Part shown: piece after piece, positions 7,468-14,167 of the stretch
How positions within the stretch are numbered: position 1 is the first letter of the stretch
How the letters are laid out: the number at the start of each line of letters is the position of its first letter
Assembly (NCBI GenBank): GCA_001872545.1
Contig: MNWN01000015.1
Coordinates: 1 to 32,990, forward strand
Direction: 5' to 3'
Origin: Parcubacteria group bacterium CG1_02_58_44
GTDB taxonomy: Bacteria; Patescibacteriota; Patescibacteriia; SG8-24
Length of the DNA stretch: 32,990 bases
Translations under genes and position numbers: made by a program
Notes under the pieces: model-generated
What the model was told of the DNA's origin: nothing
The model's input: the letters and a program-made list of their open reading frames with translations, nothing else
Databases searched by the model: none

Positions 7468-8292
7468 CTAGATCTCGCGCCTCGTCCCGCCGTCCGACCT
7501 GCGCGACAGTTCGGCGAGGCGCAGCGCCAGCTCTCCGGTGCGCACCCTCTCCGGGCTGGACGTCCGGTCGAGCAGGAACGATATGGCCCTGACGACGTCG
7601 AGCCTGGCCCAATCGGGCATGAGCCACCAGGCCTCCGGAGTCAGCAGGAGCGCCAGGCGTCCGTATTCCGTCTCCGCCCCCTCCGCGTCGGGGTCGATAC
7701 GCCTCTCGAGATCCGCCTTTCCGATCTCGTTCGAAATGAACCGCCCGAACGTCCCGCGGACCTCGCCGTCCCCGCGGAACCCGGCCGCCTCCAGGATGGA
7801 GTCCAGATACGGCCGGAGCTGGGACTGCCCGGCCAGCAGGTTGAACTTCATCGCCTCATGTACCCTCACGGCCGCGGCGACGAGCTTGGGCGGCAGGTCC
7901 GAGTACGGCGCGGTCTCCATCAGGTCGGACAGGGGCTCCTCCTCGACCCTGGCTCCCTCCGGCAGGTCGTCCGTTCCGAAGATCGATATGCCCTCGGCCT
8001 CCCCGTCCGGCAACGAAAGCCCGGACCCGCCTGCCTTCAGCCTGCCTCTCGACAGCCTGTCCGCCCCCCTCGGCGAGACTACCCTGATTCCCGTTTCGGG
8101 CCTTGGCGGCAGGCGCAGCTCCGGCGGCAGCTTTCGGTCGTCGGGCGGTGCGATCAGCTCCGGACAGCTGCCGTCGTACGGCTTTCCGGTGTTCGGGTCG
8201 ATGATGCGTCCGGTATCCGGATTCTTCATGTCTTTAGGCTTAGGTTTGCGGTCCCGTTCATTATATTGATAATTATGCCGACGTAAAGGCAT
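7468..8292 (-). CDS. Unrecognised GC-rich protein, 274 aa (probably the 5' part of a split gene)
   Basis: I do not recognise a family. Residues 1-75 are basic and proline-rich, with NPDTGR and NPNTGKP-like stretches suggesting a flexible region; 76-125 is acidic, and about 130-265 looks helical (…LVAAAVRVHEAMKF…, …LDVVRAISFLLDR…). It ends in TAG (7468-7470), and the next open frame downstream is in the same frame. If read as one gene it would encode about 760 residues ending in the amidoligase-like domain. No ribosome binding site is visible before the ATG at 8290-8292. The stop could be a nonsense mutation, a sequencing error or a genuine gene end. Confidence 0.55.
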   Translation of the reverse strand: MPLRRHNYQYNERDRKPKPKDMKNPDTGRIIDPNTGKPYDGSCPELIAPPDDRKLPPELRLPPRPETGIRVVSPRGADRLSRGRLKAGGSGLSLPDGEAEGISIFGTDDLPEGARVEEEPLSDLMETAPYSDLPPKLVAAAVRVHEAMKFNLLAGQSQLRPYLDSILEAAGFRGDGEVRGTFGRFISNEIGKADLERRIDPDAEGAETEYGRLALLLTPEAWWLMPDWARLDVVRAISFLLDRTSSPERVRTGELALRLAELSRRSDGGTRREI

Positions 8293-8321
8293 CGGAAAGA
8301 ACGAGATTCGGGGCGGGATCC

Positions 8322-8348
8322 AAAGGGCCGCCCGACGTCAGACGGCCC
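8322..8348 (-). terminator. Terminator after the CYTH gene
   Basis: On the minus strand GGGCCG pairs with CGGCCC around a 12-nt loop and is followed by TTT. It separates the CYTH operon from the GC-rich pair. Confidence 0.6.
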
Positions 8349-8354
8349 GTCCCG

Positions 8355-8915
8355 TCAGATGACGGCCAGTTCCGTCTCCGCCTCGGCCACCAGCTCGCGC
8401 CAACGCTCGCGGTACTCGGCGTAACGCCGGTCGAACTCCTCTCGCGAGGTCGGCTGGACCCCCAATTCGGTCAGCAGGACATACAGCCGCCGAACGGCCG
8501 CCTCGCGCCCGTCCGGACCGACCAGCTCCTCCAGCTCCACGATCCGTCCGTAACCGCGGGTGATGTCGAGCGTCGCCTTGACCCCGTGCCACCTGAAACG
8601 CCGCCGCTCGCGGAACCACTTGACCTCGACCGTATGTCCGAGGGCCGCCATCATCTCTGACAGTCCGGGAAAGTCCTCCCAACGGCACCTCACCTCGAAT
8701 TCCTCCCGTACGCTGTCATGCAGCTCTCCGCTCTTGAGCCACAGCTTGGCCTCGCGGTCCGAGCGCTGAATTCGGAGGTCGTGCGCACCGCTCAGGTAGT
8801 GCGTCTCCTGAAAGTCCTCGCCCAACGGCTCGCCCTCCCGCCCGAACCGCTCCAGCAGCTCGTCGAACTTGCGTCCGTCCACGAAACTCCTGACTTCGCA
8901 TTCAAAAACCGACAT
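8355..8915 (-). CDS. CYTH domain protein (class IV adenylate cyclase/triphosphatase-like), 186 aa
   Basis: A CYTH-type triphosphate tunnel protein; family members hydrolyse inorganic or thiamine triphosphate, or make cAMP. The N-terminal signature reads ECEVR where the family usually has ExExK, so the basic residue is Arg. It continues with DLRIQRSDREAKLWLKSG, the EEFEVR strand, a WFRERRRFRW strand and TLDITRGYGRIVELEE, all matching alternating charged strands of the tunnel. C-terminal helices run to residue 186. It lies 12 nt downstream of the gene at 8928-9428 in the same operon and ends in TGA. The substrate cannot be told from sequence. No Shine-Dalgarno sequence is evident. Confidence 0.85.
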   Translation of the reverse strand: MSVFECEVRSFVDGRKFDELLERFGREGEPLGEDFQETHYLSGAHDLRIQRSDREAKLWLKSGELHDSVREEFEVRCRWEDFPGLSEMMAALGHTVEVKWFRERRRFRWHGVKATLDITRGYGRIVELEELVGPDGREAAVRRLYVLLTELGVQPTSREEFDRRYAEYRERWRELVAEAETELAVI

Positions 8916-8927
8916 AGATAGAAAGGA

Positions 8928-9428
8928 TCAGCCCACTTTGGCCACCAGCACGACGTAATTGTGGCCGTACTTGTTGGCGCACTTGGGGCAGGTGGTGTAA
9001 TAGAAGAAAAGCCTCTCGACCTTCCGGCCGCGGGACTCGACGAACCGGCCCATCTCCCCGATCCACTGCCTGACGTTGCGGAACGGGCCGTCGAAGACCT
9101 TGCAGATGAATGTCCCGGTAAGTCTGACAATGTCGGCCTCGTCGATCTCCTTGTCCGTTTCGATCAGCAGGTCTGCGCCCCATGCCGACCTTTTGTCCGA
9201 GAGCCAGATCGGATGGACCGGCAGGGCACCGGCCCGCTCCAGCCGTCCGAAGCCCCGCTTGAAGGCCGCACCCATGTTGATCGGCATGCGCAGAAAGCTC
9301 CTGACCTGCTCCCGCAGGAACGGCTTGTCGGTCCAGACCACCTCGCGTTCGTCCCAGAGGCTGGGATCAAATCTCGGGCAGCATTCGTAGCCCCGTCCGA
9401 CTCCTTTTCCGTTGGTTTGGCTGTTCAT
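8928..9428 (-). CDS. Conserved protein with CCP and CPKC motifs, 166 aa
   Basis: This resembles a conserved family, found in several bacterial and archaeal groups and sometimes labelled only 'hydrolase', with the pattern CCPRFDPxxWD, then WTDKPF, MPINMG, LTGTFxxKVFDGPF and a C-terminal FFYYTTCPKC. Most of these motifs are present. The N-terminal C-C-P and the C-terminal CPKC might form a metal or redox site; that is inferred. No membrane segment or signal is visible. It is the first gene of a two-gene minus-strand operon with the CYTH gene. A TATCAT box lies about 11 nt before the ATG, so the mRNA may be nearly leaderless. The biochemical function is unknown to me. Confidence 0.75.
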   Translation of the reverse strand: MNSQTNGKGVGRGYECCPRFDPSLWDEREVVWTDKPFLREQVRSFLRMPINMGAAFKRGFGRLERAGALPVHPIWLSDKRSAWGADLLIETDKEIDEADIVRLTGTFICKVFDGPFRNVRQWIGEMGRFVESRGRKVERLFFYYTTCPKCANKYGHNYVVLVAKVG

Positions 9429-9518
9429 AGTAAATGAAAATGATAAGTGACGAATGAGATTGCGGAGTCGAGACGTCCCGCGGTCTCAATATAGCAAAGG
9501 CTGTCCTCAGGCGCACTC

Positions 9519-9547
9519 TTGGTCTGAGTCCGACGGCGATGTAACAT
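9519..9547 (+). promoter_or_regulatory. Promoter giving a probably leaderless methyltransferase mRNA
   Basis: TTGGTC (9519-9524), a 17-nt spacer and TAACAT (9542-9547). The expected start of transcription falls on the A of the ATG at 9554. Confidence 0.6.
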
Positions 9548-9553
9548 CCACCC

Positions 9554-10105
9554 ATGCCAGAACCAATAATAAACGGCCTGCTTATCGTCGTCTTCGTCGT
9601 GGTGCTGACCGCCGGCTATGCCGGACTGTCCGCCGCACCGTGGGTGCCGACACGAAAGGGAGAGCGAGCTTCGTTGGCCGCCAAACTAAAACTGAAGAAA
9701 GGTCAGACTGTCTACGACTTAGGGAGCGGCGACGGATCGCTGCTGTTCACGCTGGCCGAGCGCTTCCCCGACTGTCGGCTGGTCGGCCTGAAGATATCGC
9801 TGCTGCCGTTCCTCATCTCGCTGGTCCGCCGGCTGGCCGGACGGTCGAGATACCGAAATGTTCGACTACTCTTCCGCGACCTGTACCGAACCGACCTGTC
9901 CGGAGCTGACCTGGTGTTCGCCTACCTGACACCCGGCTGCTACGGCCGCATAAGCAAAAAATTCTCGAAGGAACTCAAGGACGACTGCATCGTGGTGATT
10001 GAGGCTTGGCCGATTCCCGGACTGGAACATCGGGACAAGATCGTCGGCGACCGGCAACTACCGCTTTACGTCTACGACGGACACCAGTTCAGGACCGGCA
10101 GGTAA
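9554..10105 (+). CDS. Membrane-anchored class I SAM-dependent methyltransferase-like protein, 183 aa
   Basis: An N-terminal hydrophobic segment (about 5-28) precedes a Rossmann-type methyltransferase core. Motif I, VYDLGSGDG, is at 53-61 and would bind S-adenosylmethionine. Downstream come VGLKIS (strand 2), a DLYRTDLSGADLVFAYLT stretch matching the motif-IV region, and DDCIVVIEAW (strand 5). The substrate is unknown. The length is typical of the small 'membrane anchor plus methyltransferase' proteins seen in Patescibacteria. It is a single-gene unit with its own promoter and a terminator shared with the converging genes at 10159-10929. No Shine-Dalgarno sequence is seen, consistent with leaderless translation. 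Confidence 0.85.
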   Translation: MPEPIINGLLIVVFVVVLTAGYAGLSAAPWVPTRKGERASLAAKLKLKKGQTVYDLGSGDGSLLFTLAERFPDCRLVGLKISLLPFLISLVRRLAGRSRYRNVRLLFRDLYRTDLSGADLVFAYLTPGCYGRISKKFSKELKDDCIVVIEAWPIPGLEHRDKIVGDRQLPLYVYDGHQFRTGR

Positions 10106-10107
10106 CC

Positions 10108-10141
10108 AAAAAGCACCGAGCGTAATGCCTGGTGCTTTTTT
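10108..10141. terminator. Bidirectional terminator
   Basis: AAAAAGCACC (10108-10117) pairs with GGTGCTTTTT (10131-10140). T-runs on both strands let it serve the methyltransferase (+) and the membrane-protein operon (-). Confidence 0.9.
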
Positions 10142-10158
10142 GCTGACGTATTCGTCTA

Positions 10159-10473
10159 CTACTTTCTGGCGTCGACAATGGAATCCCAAGTCATGTAAGC
10201 CGACGCGCCCGACCCTCCGTCATCTTCAATCACACACAATTCCACATCACCGTCTTCGATGGACACAACGATCAAGCCCAGGATTGTATGTTCCGTCCCG
10301 TCTTTGAATCGCTACACTAAAGTCAGACTACCCTCGTGCAGTTCCCGTGCGGAATCATTCCAGACCTCCAATGACCCACGCAGCAGGGGCATCAGGCGTT
10401 CTTTCTTCTGCTCGACTGTTTCTACGGATCTGTCGGGAGTGGGCTCTGGTGATAGTTCCTTGTTCATATTCAT
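10159..10473 (-). pseudogene. Small gene interrupted by an in-frame TAG, 104 codons
   Basis: One reading frame runs from ATG (10471-10473, or 10465-10467) to TAG (10159-10161). Its single interruption is a TAG at 10312-10314, after residue 53. Both sides look coding: an acidic N-terminal half with EQKKERLMPLLRG, then ILGLIVVSIEDGDVELCVI and AYMTWDSIVDARK. There is no length change, so a point mutation (for example from CAG or TGG) or a sequencing error explains it best. It starts 3 nt after the membrane protein gene and shares its operon. The function is unknown. Confidence 0.65.
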
Positions 10474-10476
10474 AAA

Positions 10477-10929
10477 CTAAAGCGAGGGCGTGACAATCGG
10501 CGGCACATCGAATTTACGATGTCCGTTCCAAGCCACGGTCGTCACAATGAAGATTAATATATAGAAAACCAACCCATAGACGCAGGTCGGCAGACCGAGG
10601 GTGTAGAACGGACCACCAGACAGGATAGAGATTATCTCCGGCACTGCGAACCAACCAGCAAATAGGATACCAAAGCCGGAGAGCGTTAGATTAACCTTGA
10701 TCGGCCAGCTGGTCCGTACCCGCTTCAGGTTGGCGTAGAGCGAAACCAAGAACAGTGCCGAAAAGATGACGAAGCCGTAGGCGCAGGACGGCAAACCCCA
10801 TAACGTTGGGCAGGTCTCGTTGAACGCGCAGGCTCCGCCGAACAGTTTGATGCTGGTCAAATAACCAGCGAACAGTACGCCGGCCAGCGACAGCCAGGGA
10901 GCTGCCTTGAGATAGCTTTCGATCTTCAT
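10477..10929 (-). CDS. Four-helix membrane protein with an internal duplication, VKOR-like, 150 aa
   Basis: Four hydrophobic segments form two similar halves. Each half has LFAG (19-22 and 89-92), then a loop ending in GLPxCxYG (45-52 and 113-120) and a hydrophobic helix. The first loop has two extra cysteines, C34 and C40, in GGACAFNETCP. Cysteine-bearing loops beside four membrane helices recall vitamin K epoxide reductase/DsbB-type thiol oxidases, but the canonical CxxC is missing, so this remains a tentative fold-level guess. It is the first gene of the operon, with a TATAAT box upstream, and ends in TAG 3 nt before the broken small gene. Confidence 0.65.
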   Translation of the reverse strand: MKIESYLKAAPWLSLAGVLFAGYLTSIKLFGGACAFNETCPTLWGLPSCAYGFVIFSALFLVSLYANLKRVRTSWPIKVNLTLSGFGILFAGWFAVPEIISILSGGPFYTLGLPTCVYGLVFYILIFIVTTVAWNGHRKFDVPPIVTPSL

Positions 10930-10947
10930 AATGAAATGCTCAAAAAA

Positions 10948-10953
10948 ATTATA
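10948..10953 (-). promoter_or_regulatory. Promoter -10 box of the membrane-protein operon
   Basis: A perfect TATAAT on the minus strand, 18 nt from the ATG. No good -35 is seen. A GGGC/GCCC inverted repeat (10957-10971) lies just upstream of it and could be an operator. Confidence 0.5.
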
Positions 10954-11039
10954 GAAGGGCCGATTCAGCCCGGTAACTCATAGAATACATCAAAATTGCA
11001 CCGAAAGTAATGGTCACACCCCCATCCGACGCGCGAAAC

Positions 11040-11048
11040 TGCTACAAT
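11040..11048 (+). promoter_or_regulatory. Extended -10 promoter of the transporter gene
   Basis: TGC-TACAAT, about 38 nt before the ATG at 11087. No -35 consensus is present, typical of extended -10 promoters. Confidence 0.5.
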
Positions 11049-11086
11049 GCGGATAGAATCGACAAACTTATTCACGCCGCCAAACT

Positions 11087-11419
11087 ATGGCCTACCTATC
11101 CGTCCTGCTCGCCCAGCTCCTCTACACTCTGTCCGATGTCTGGAAGAAGTCGTTGTTCGGCGAGCAGGGCTTCACTGCCGCGACGTTCGTGCGGCCAGCC
11201 TTCCTGCTGGCGCTCCTCGTCGCCGCTGTTGGATTCGCCTTCCAGATGCACGCGCTATCGAGACTCGATCTATCGAGGACGATCGTTATGATGGGACTGC
11301 TAGCGGTGATCTTCTCCTCGGTGGCCGGCGTAATCTTCTTCCGCGAGCACCTCAACATCTGGAACGTGGTCGGGCTAACGCTGGCCTGCGCGGCAATCGT
11401 ACTCGTGAACGTAAAGTAG
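11087..11419 (+). CDS. EamA/SMR-like small drug/metabolite transporter, 110 aa
   Basis: A small integral membrane protein with four predicted helices, corresponding to one EamA half or an SMR subunit. The final third (ALSRLDLSRTIVMMGLL…, then FFREHLN and the last helix) matches the end of an EamA repeat, including the glutamate after the third helix. The SMR-type glutamate in helix 1 is not visible. Such proteins work as dimers exporting small cations or metabolites; the substrate is unknown. It is a single gene with its own promoter, ends in TAG and shares a terminator with the converging nucleotidyltransferase gene. Confidence 0.8.
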   Translation: MAYLSVLLAQLLYTLSDVWKKSLFGEQGFTAATFVRPAFLLALLVAAVGFAFQMHALSRLDLSRTIVMMGLLAVIFSSVAGVIFFREHLNIWNVVGLTLACAAIVLVNVK

Positions 11420-11434
11420 AAAACGTCGATGATT

Positions 11435-11464
11435 AAAAAAGGCGCCGGGTTACGGGCGCTTTTT
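11435..11464. terminator. Bidirectional terminator between converging genes
   Basis: GCGCC (11442-11446) pairs with GGCGC (11455-11459), flanked by A-run and T-run. The TAA of the minus-strand nucleotidyltransferase (11450-11452) lies in the loop. Confidence 0.8.
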
Positions 11465-12019
11465 AGTTTGATTGAGACAGTAGGATCTGATCTCCTTGAT
11501 CGTGCCTAGACGCTCGAACAGGACAGCCACATAGATCCTGAAGCTCGGAATGACGAGCTGATGCCGGTCCCGATAATCCTTAAACCGAACTATCAGTTCA
11601 CGCTGTGCATCACTCACCTCCAGACCTTCCCATGATCCGAAAGGTAATGCCTTAACTTGTGGATCGGTAAGAAACCAAATGTCTATCTTCCATTTCTCTC
11701 CGCGAAAATTGTCCTTAACGCCAATATAGTAGGCCTTGGGGAAATCTGGATGGCGATACTTCACCCAGTCGAAGAACAACAGACCCTTTACCCGAAGCTG
11801 TCCGAGCAGCGAGACAAAAATCCTGGTCACCTTCTCTCTGCTCCACGAACCGACGACATAAACGTCAATATCGGACCGGTTCATTAAGTTGGCGGCATAC
11901 GATCCGGTGAACTTCACCCATCCATTCTTCTCCAGAAGTCGAACTAAATCCAACTTTTGCAGGAGCTTGGAAGCGTCCGCCCTGAGTCTTTCGTTTTTTG
12001 CGAGTATCTGCTTTTTCAT
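11450..12019 (-). CDS. Nucleotidyltransferase-fold protein, 189 aa
   Basis: The N-terminal half has the polymerase-beta-like nucleotidyltransferase signature: GS at 39-40, catalytic D50 and D52 in RSDIDVYV, and a third Asp, D113, in KIDIWF. All three carboxylates are present, so it could be active. The C-terminal part (about 120-189) is helical and basic. The family includes nucleotidyl transfer to small molecules, RNA or proteins, and toxin-type MNT enzymes; nothing here picks one, and no HEPN antitoxin partner adjoins. Its ATG overlaps the TGA of the upstream glycosyltransferase (ATGA), so the two are translationally coupled. Confidence 0.85.
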   Translation of the reverse strand: MKKQILAKNERLRADASKLLQKLDLVRLLEKNGWVKFTGSYAANLMNRSDIDVYVVGSWSREKVTRIFVSLLGQLRVKGLLFFDWVKYRHPDFPKAYYIGVKDNFRGEKWKIDIWFLTDPQVKALPFGSWEGLEVSDAQRELIVRFKDYRDRHQLVIPSFRIYVAVLFERLGTIKEIRSYCLNQTKKRP

Positions 12020-13503
12020 AATTTTGGCTGGCTAAATAGTAACACGGTCGGGGAGAACTCGTTGGCTGTCCAAATACCGTCGAGTCGCCAGCTGTGGTCG
12101 ACGAACCAACCCTGGACCGGATTAGTCGCCGGCTGAAACTCGCCAGTCACCAGAAAGACGCGTTCCATCTCGCCAAGATCGCGTTCCATTCGGGTCAGCA
12201 TCTCCAGACTGGCGACCGCACTCCCTGAGTAACGCACTAGCCGCTCGTCGAAATTCAGTGTCTCATCATAGGCATAGCCCGAGGCGATCGGCAGTACACC
12301 ACGGTAGTATTCGCGGATCGGTAGCTCGGAGACGAACCATTCGGCGAAAATCATATCCACGACATGCTCCTGCGACTCAATGAAACGCATGGCCTCATCC
12401 CAGCGGATCCGGCGAACCGACACCAACTGCAGAAGCGACGAAAGGATCAATGACAGAAAAGCGACGGCCAGAAAAAATCCGACGATCATGCGTCGGGACG
12501 AGCGGAAGATCTGAACTAACACTGAAGCTCCAACCGCCGTGAGCGCCAGAACTGCCGGCAGTGCGACGATATAATACTTGACCGTGGACCAACCCAACGA
12601 CGCGAAGGCCACGAACGGCGTGATCGCCAGCAGCATATACAGCTCAACAATCTGCGGTCGATTTCCGGCCTGACGACGCAACGACATGAAAGCGATAATC
12701 ATCAAAGCGGCCGCGAACAAACCGACCAACCACAAACTAACCTCCGAAGTACCGTAAGCGAACAACTTCGGAAAAACTCCAACCGCCGCAAGAACTCCCC
12801 CATTCGTTCCAAGCTGCCACTCGTTTCCGAAACCAGCGGACCTAAATCGCACAACCGGAATCAACCAAACTAAAAAAGGGAACACTACTCCGACCGCGGT
12901 AACCATTAACCGACGACGGGCGGAACTGCCGGACCGCCAAACACCCCAGACAACCATGACCGCAAACGGCACGACTGCGGTGAGATGCGTCAACAACGCC
13001 GTGGCGGCCGCTAAACTCCAGACCAGCAATGACCGACGACTGAAACCATTTCTCCAGGTGCGCACGAACAACCATAGTGACAAAGAGACGAGTAGAGTCA
13101 GCATTGAATACATTCGTGCCTCGCCCGACAAGTAGACCAATACCGGCGAAACAGCCGCCAACGCCGCGGCCACCGTCGCCGACCGACGTCCGCCGATCTC
13201 TCTGGCCACCAACCAAACTATCGGAACCACAGCTGTACCGCACAGCACCGACAGTAATCGGGCAGCTGACAGCGAATCACCCACGACCCACAGCCAACTA
13301 GTCAAAACCGGATGAAAAAACGGCGGATGTACATCCCAAAAGGCCGGCAACCACGACTCGAACGTGGACGCCGACGCAAAACGCAGACTAAACAGCTCGT
13401 CCAGCCAGCCGGTCCCCTGCATCCTCAACGAGAGCAGACGCAGACCCAACGCCAACACTGTCGTCACAATCAAACCCATATCATTAATCTGATGATACCC
13501 CAT
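12016..13503 (-). CDS. GT39/ArnT-like membrane glycosyltransferase, 495 aa
   Basis: A polytopic GT-C type glycosyltransferase using a polyprenyl-phosphate sugar donor to glycosylate lipid or protein outside the membrane. The first periplasmic loop has the acidic pair D35-E36 in WLDELFSLR, followed by HPPFFH at 59-64, as in the PMT/ArnT group. SGEARMYS, a conserved family stretch, lies near 130. About ten to twelve membrane helices fill residues 8-390, and a soluble C-terminal domain runs from about 400 to 495. The start at 13503 is preferred over a GTG at 13596, whose extra 31 residues are not membrane-like; an ATG at 13482 is also possible. It overlaps the nucleotidyltransferase by four bases. 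Confidence 0.85.
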   Translation of the reverse strand: MGYHQINDMGLIVTTVLALGLRLLSLRMQGTGWLDELFSLRFASASTFESWLPAFWDVHPPFFHPVLTSWLWVVGDSLSAARLLSVLCGTAVVPIVWLVAREIGGRRSATVAAALAAVSPVLVYLSGEARMYSMLTLLVSLSLWLFVRTWRNGFSRRSLLVWSLAAATALLTHLTAVVPFAVMVVWGVWRSGSSARRRLMVTAVGVVFPFLVWLIPVVRFRSAGFGNEWQLGTNGGVLAAVGVFPKLFAYGTSEVSLWLVGLFAAALMIIAFMSLRRQAGNRPQIVELYMLLAITPFVAFASLGWSTVKYYIVALPAVLALTAVGASVLVQIFRSSRRMIVGFFLAVAFLSLILSSLLQLVSVRRIRWDEAMRFIESQEHVVDMIFAEWFVSELPIREYYRGVLPIASGYAYDETLNFDERLVRYSGSAVASLEMLTRMERDLGEMERVFLVTGEFQPATNPVQGWFVDHSWRLDGIWTANEFSPTVLLFSQPKL

Positions 13504-13621
13504 CAATGTCCGTTCATGGCACCAATCAAAAAACGTACAGACTGGGCACGACGAAATTTCCGCCAGACCGAATAACCCACGCAACTTACGACCCACATTC
13601 CTGTACTGCCAACTTGACCGA

Positions 13622-13630
13622 TGTTATACT
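13622..13630 (+). promoter_or_regulatory. Extended -10 promoter of hsp20, overlapping a minus-strand -10
   Basis: TGT-TATACT gives a start about 23 nt before the hsp20 ATG. On the other strand the same bases read AGTATAAC, a possible -10 for the glycosyltransferase operon. The overlap would make the two promoters compete. Confidence 0.5.
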
Positions 13631-13659
13631 GGACCCATCTTCGACTGCGAAAAACGCCC

Positions 13660-14097
13660 ATGTCCATCATGATTTCACTCAAAAAAGGAAAGGAGGCGGA
13701 TGCCGGGGAATTGCTGCTGTTTCCAGAAGCCCTGGAGCCGGAGAAAAGTCCGGACTGGATGTTCGCCGACAACGAGGAGGGACAGCTGGCGGTCGACGTC
13801 TTCGAGACGGACCGTGAGATCGTCCTCAAGTCGGCCATCGCCGGCGTCTCGTCCGACGACCTCGACGTCTTCCTCAACAACGACGTGCTGACCGTACGCG
13901 GCATCCGACGTCACGTCTCGGAGGACTGCGCCCGCTATATGGTCCGGGAGTGCCATTGGGGGCCGTTCTCCCGATCGGTCATCCTGCCGAAGGAGATCGA
14001 GGAGGACCGAATATCCGCGGTACTGAAGGACGGAGTGCTGACCGTACGGATGCCCAAGACCGACCGCTCACGCCATATCGAGATCAGCGAGATCTGA
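13660..14097 (+). CDS. Hsp20/alpha-crystallin small heat-shock protein, 145 aa
   Basis: An ATP-independent chaperone that holds unfolding proteins. The alpha-crystallin domain spans about residues 40-140: LAVDVFETDREIVLKSAIAGV, DDLDVFLNNDVLTVRG, a SRSVILPKEI strand and the conserved (L)KDGVLTVRMPK end. The C-terminal tail HIEISEI provides the I-x-I anchor motif. The frame opens at 13621, but that ATG lies inside the promoter -10 box, so the ATG at 13660 is chosen (13669 is also possible). No Shine-Dalgarno sequence precedes it. The vanW gene follows 70 nt later on the same strand and may be cotranscribed. Confidence 0.9.
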   Translation: MSIMISLKKGKEADAGELLLFPEALEPEKSPDWMFADNEEGQLAVDVFETDREIVLKSAIAGVSSDDLDVFLNNDVLTVRGIRRHVSEDCARYMVRECHWGPFSRSVILPKEIEEDRISAVLKDGVLTVRMPKTDRSRHIEISEI

Positions 14098-14167
14098 CCG
14101 CCGCACACGACCGCATTCCATAACGAACCGCCGCCGGGGACACCCTGCCATCAGTACAGCCAGAGCT

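Noticed and set aside
7468-10314. Reassignment of TAG as a sense codon
   Set aside because: Two frames are interrupted by TAG, but the helicase, vanW, khpA, transporter and orphan genes end cleanly in TAG next to terminators, so it is a working stop.
13700-13891. Small ORF preceded by AAAGGAGG within hsp20
   Set aside because: The motif spells Lys-Glu-Ala codons of Hsp20 and the frame is Cys/Ser/Arg-rich nonsense.
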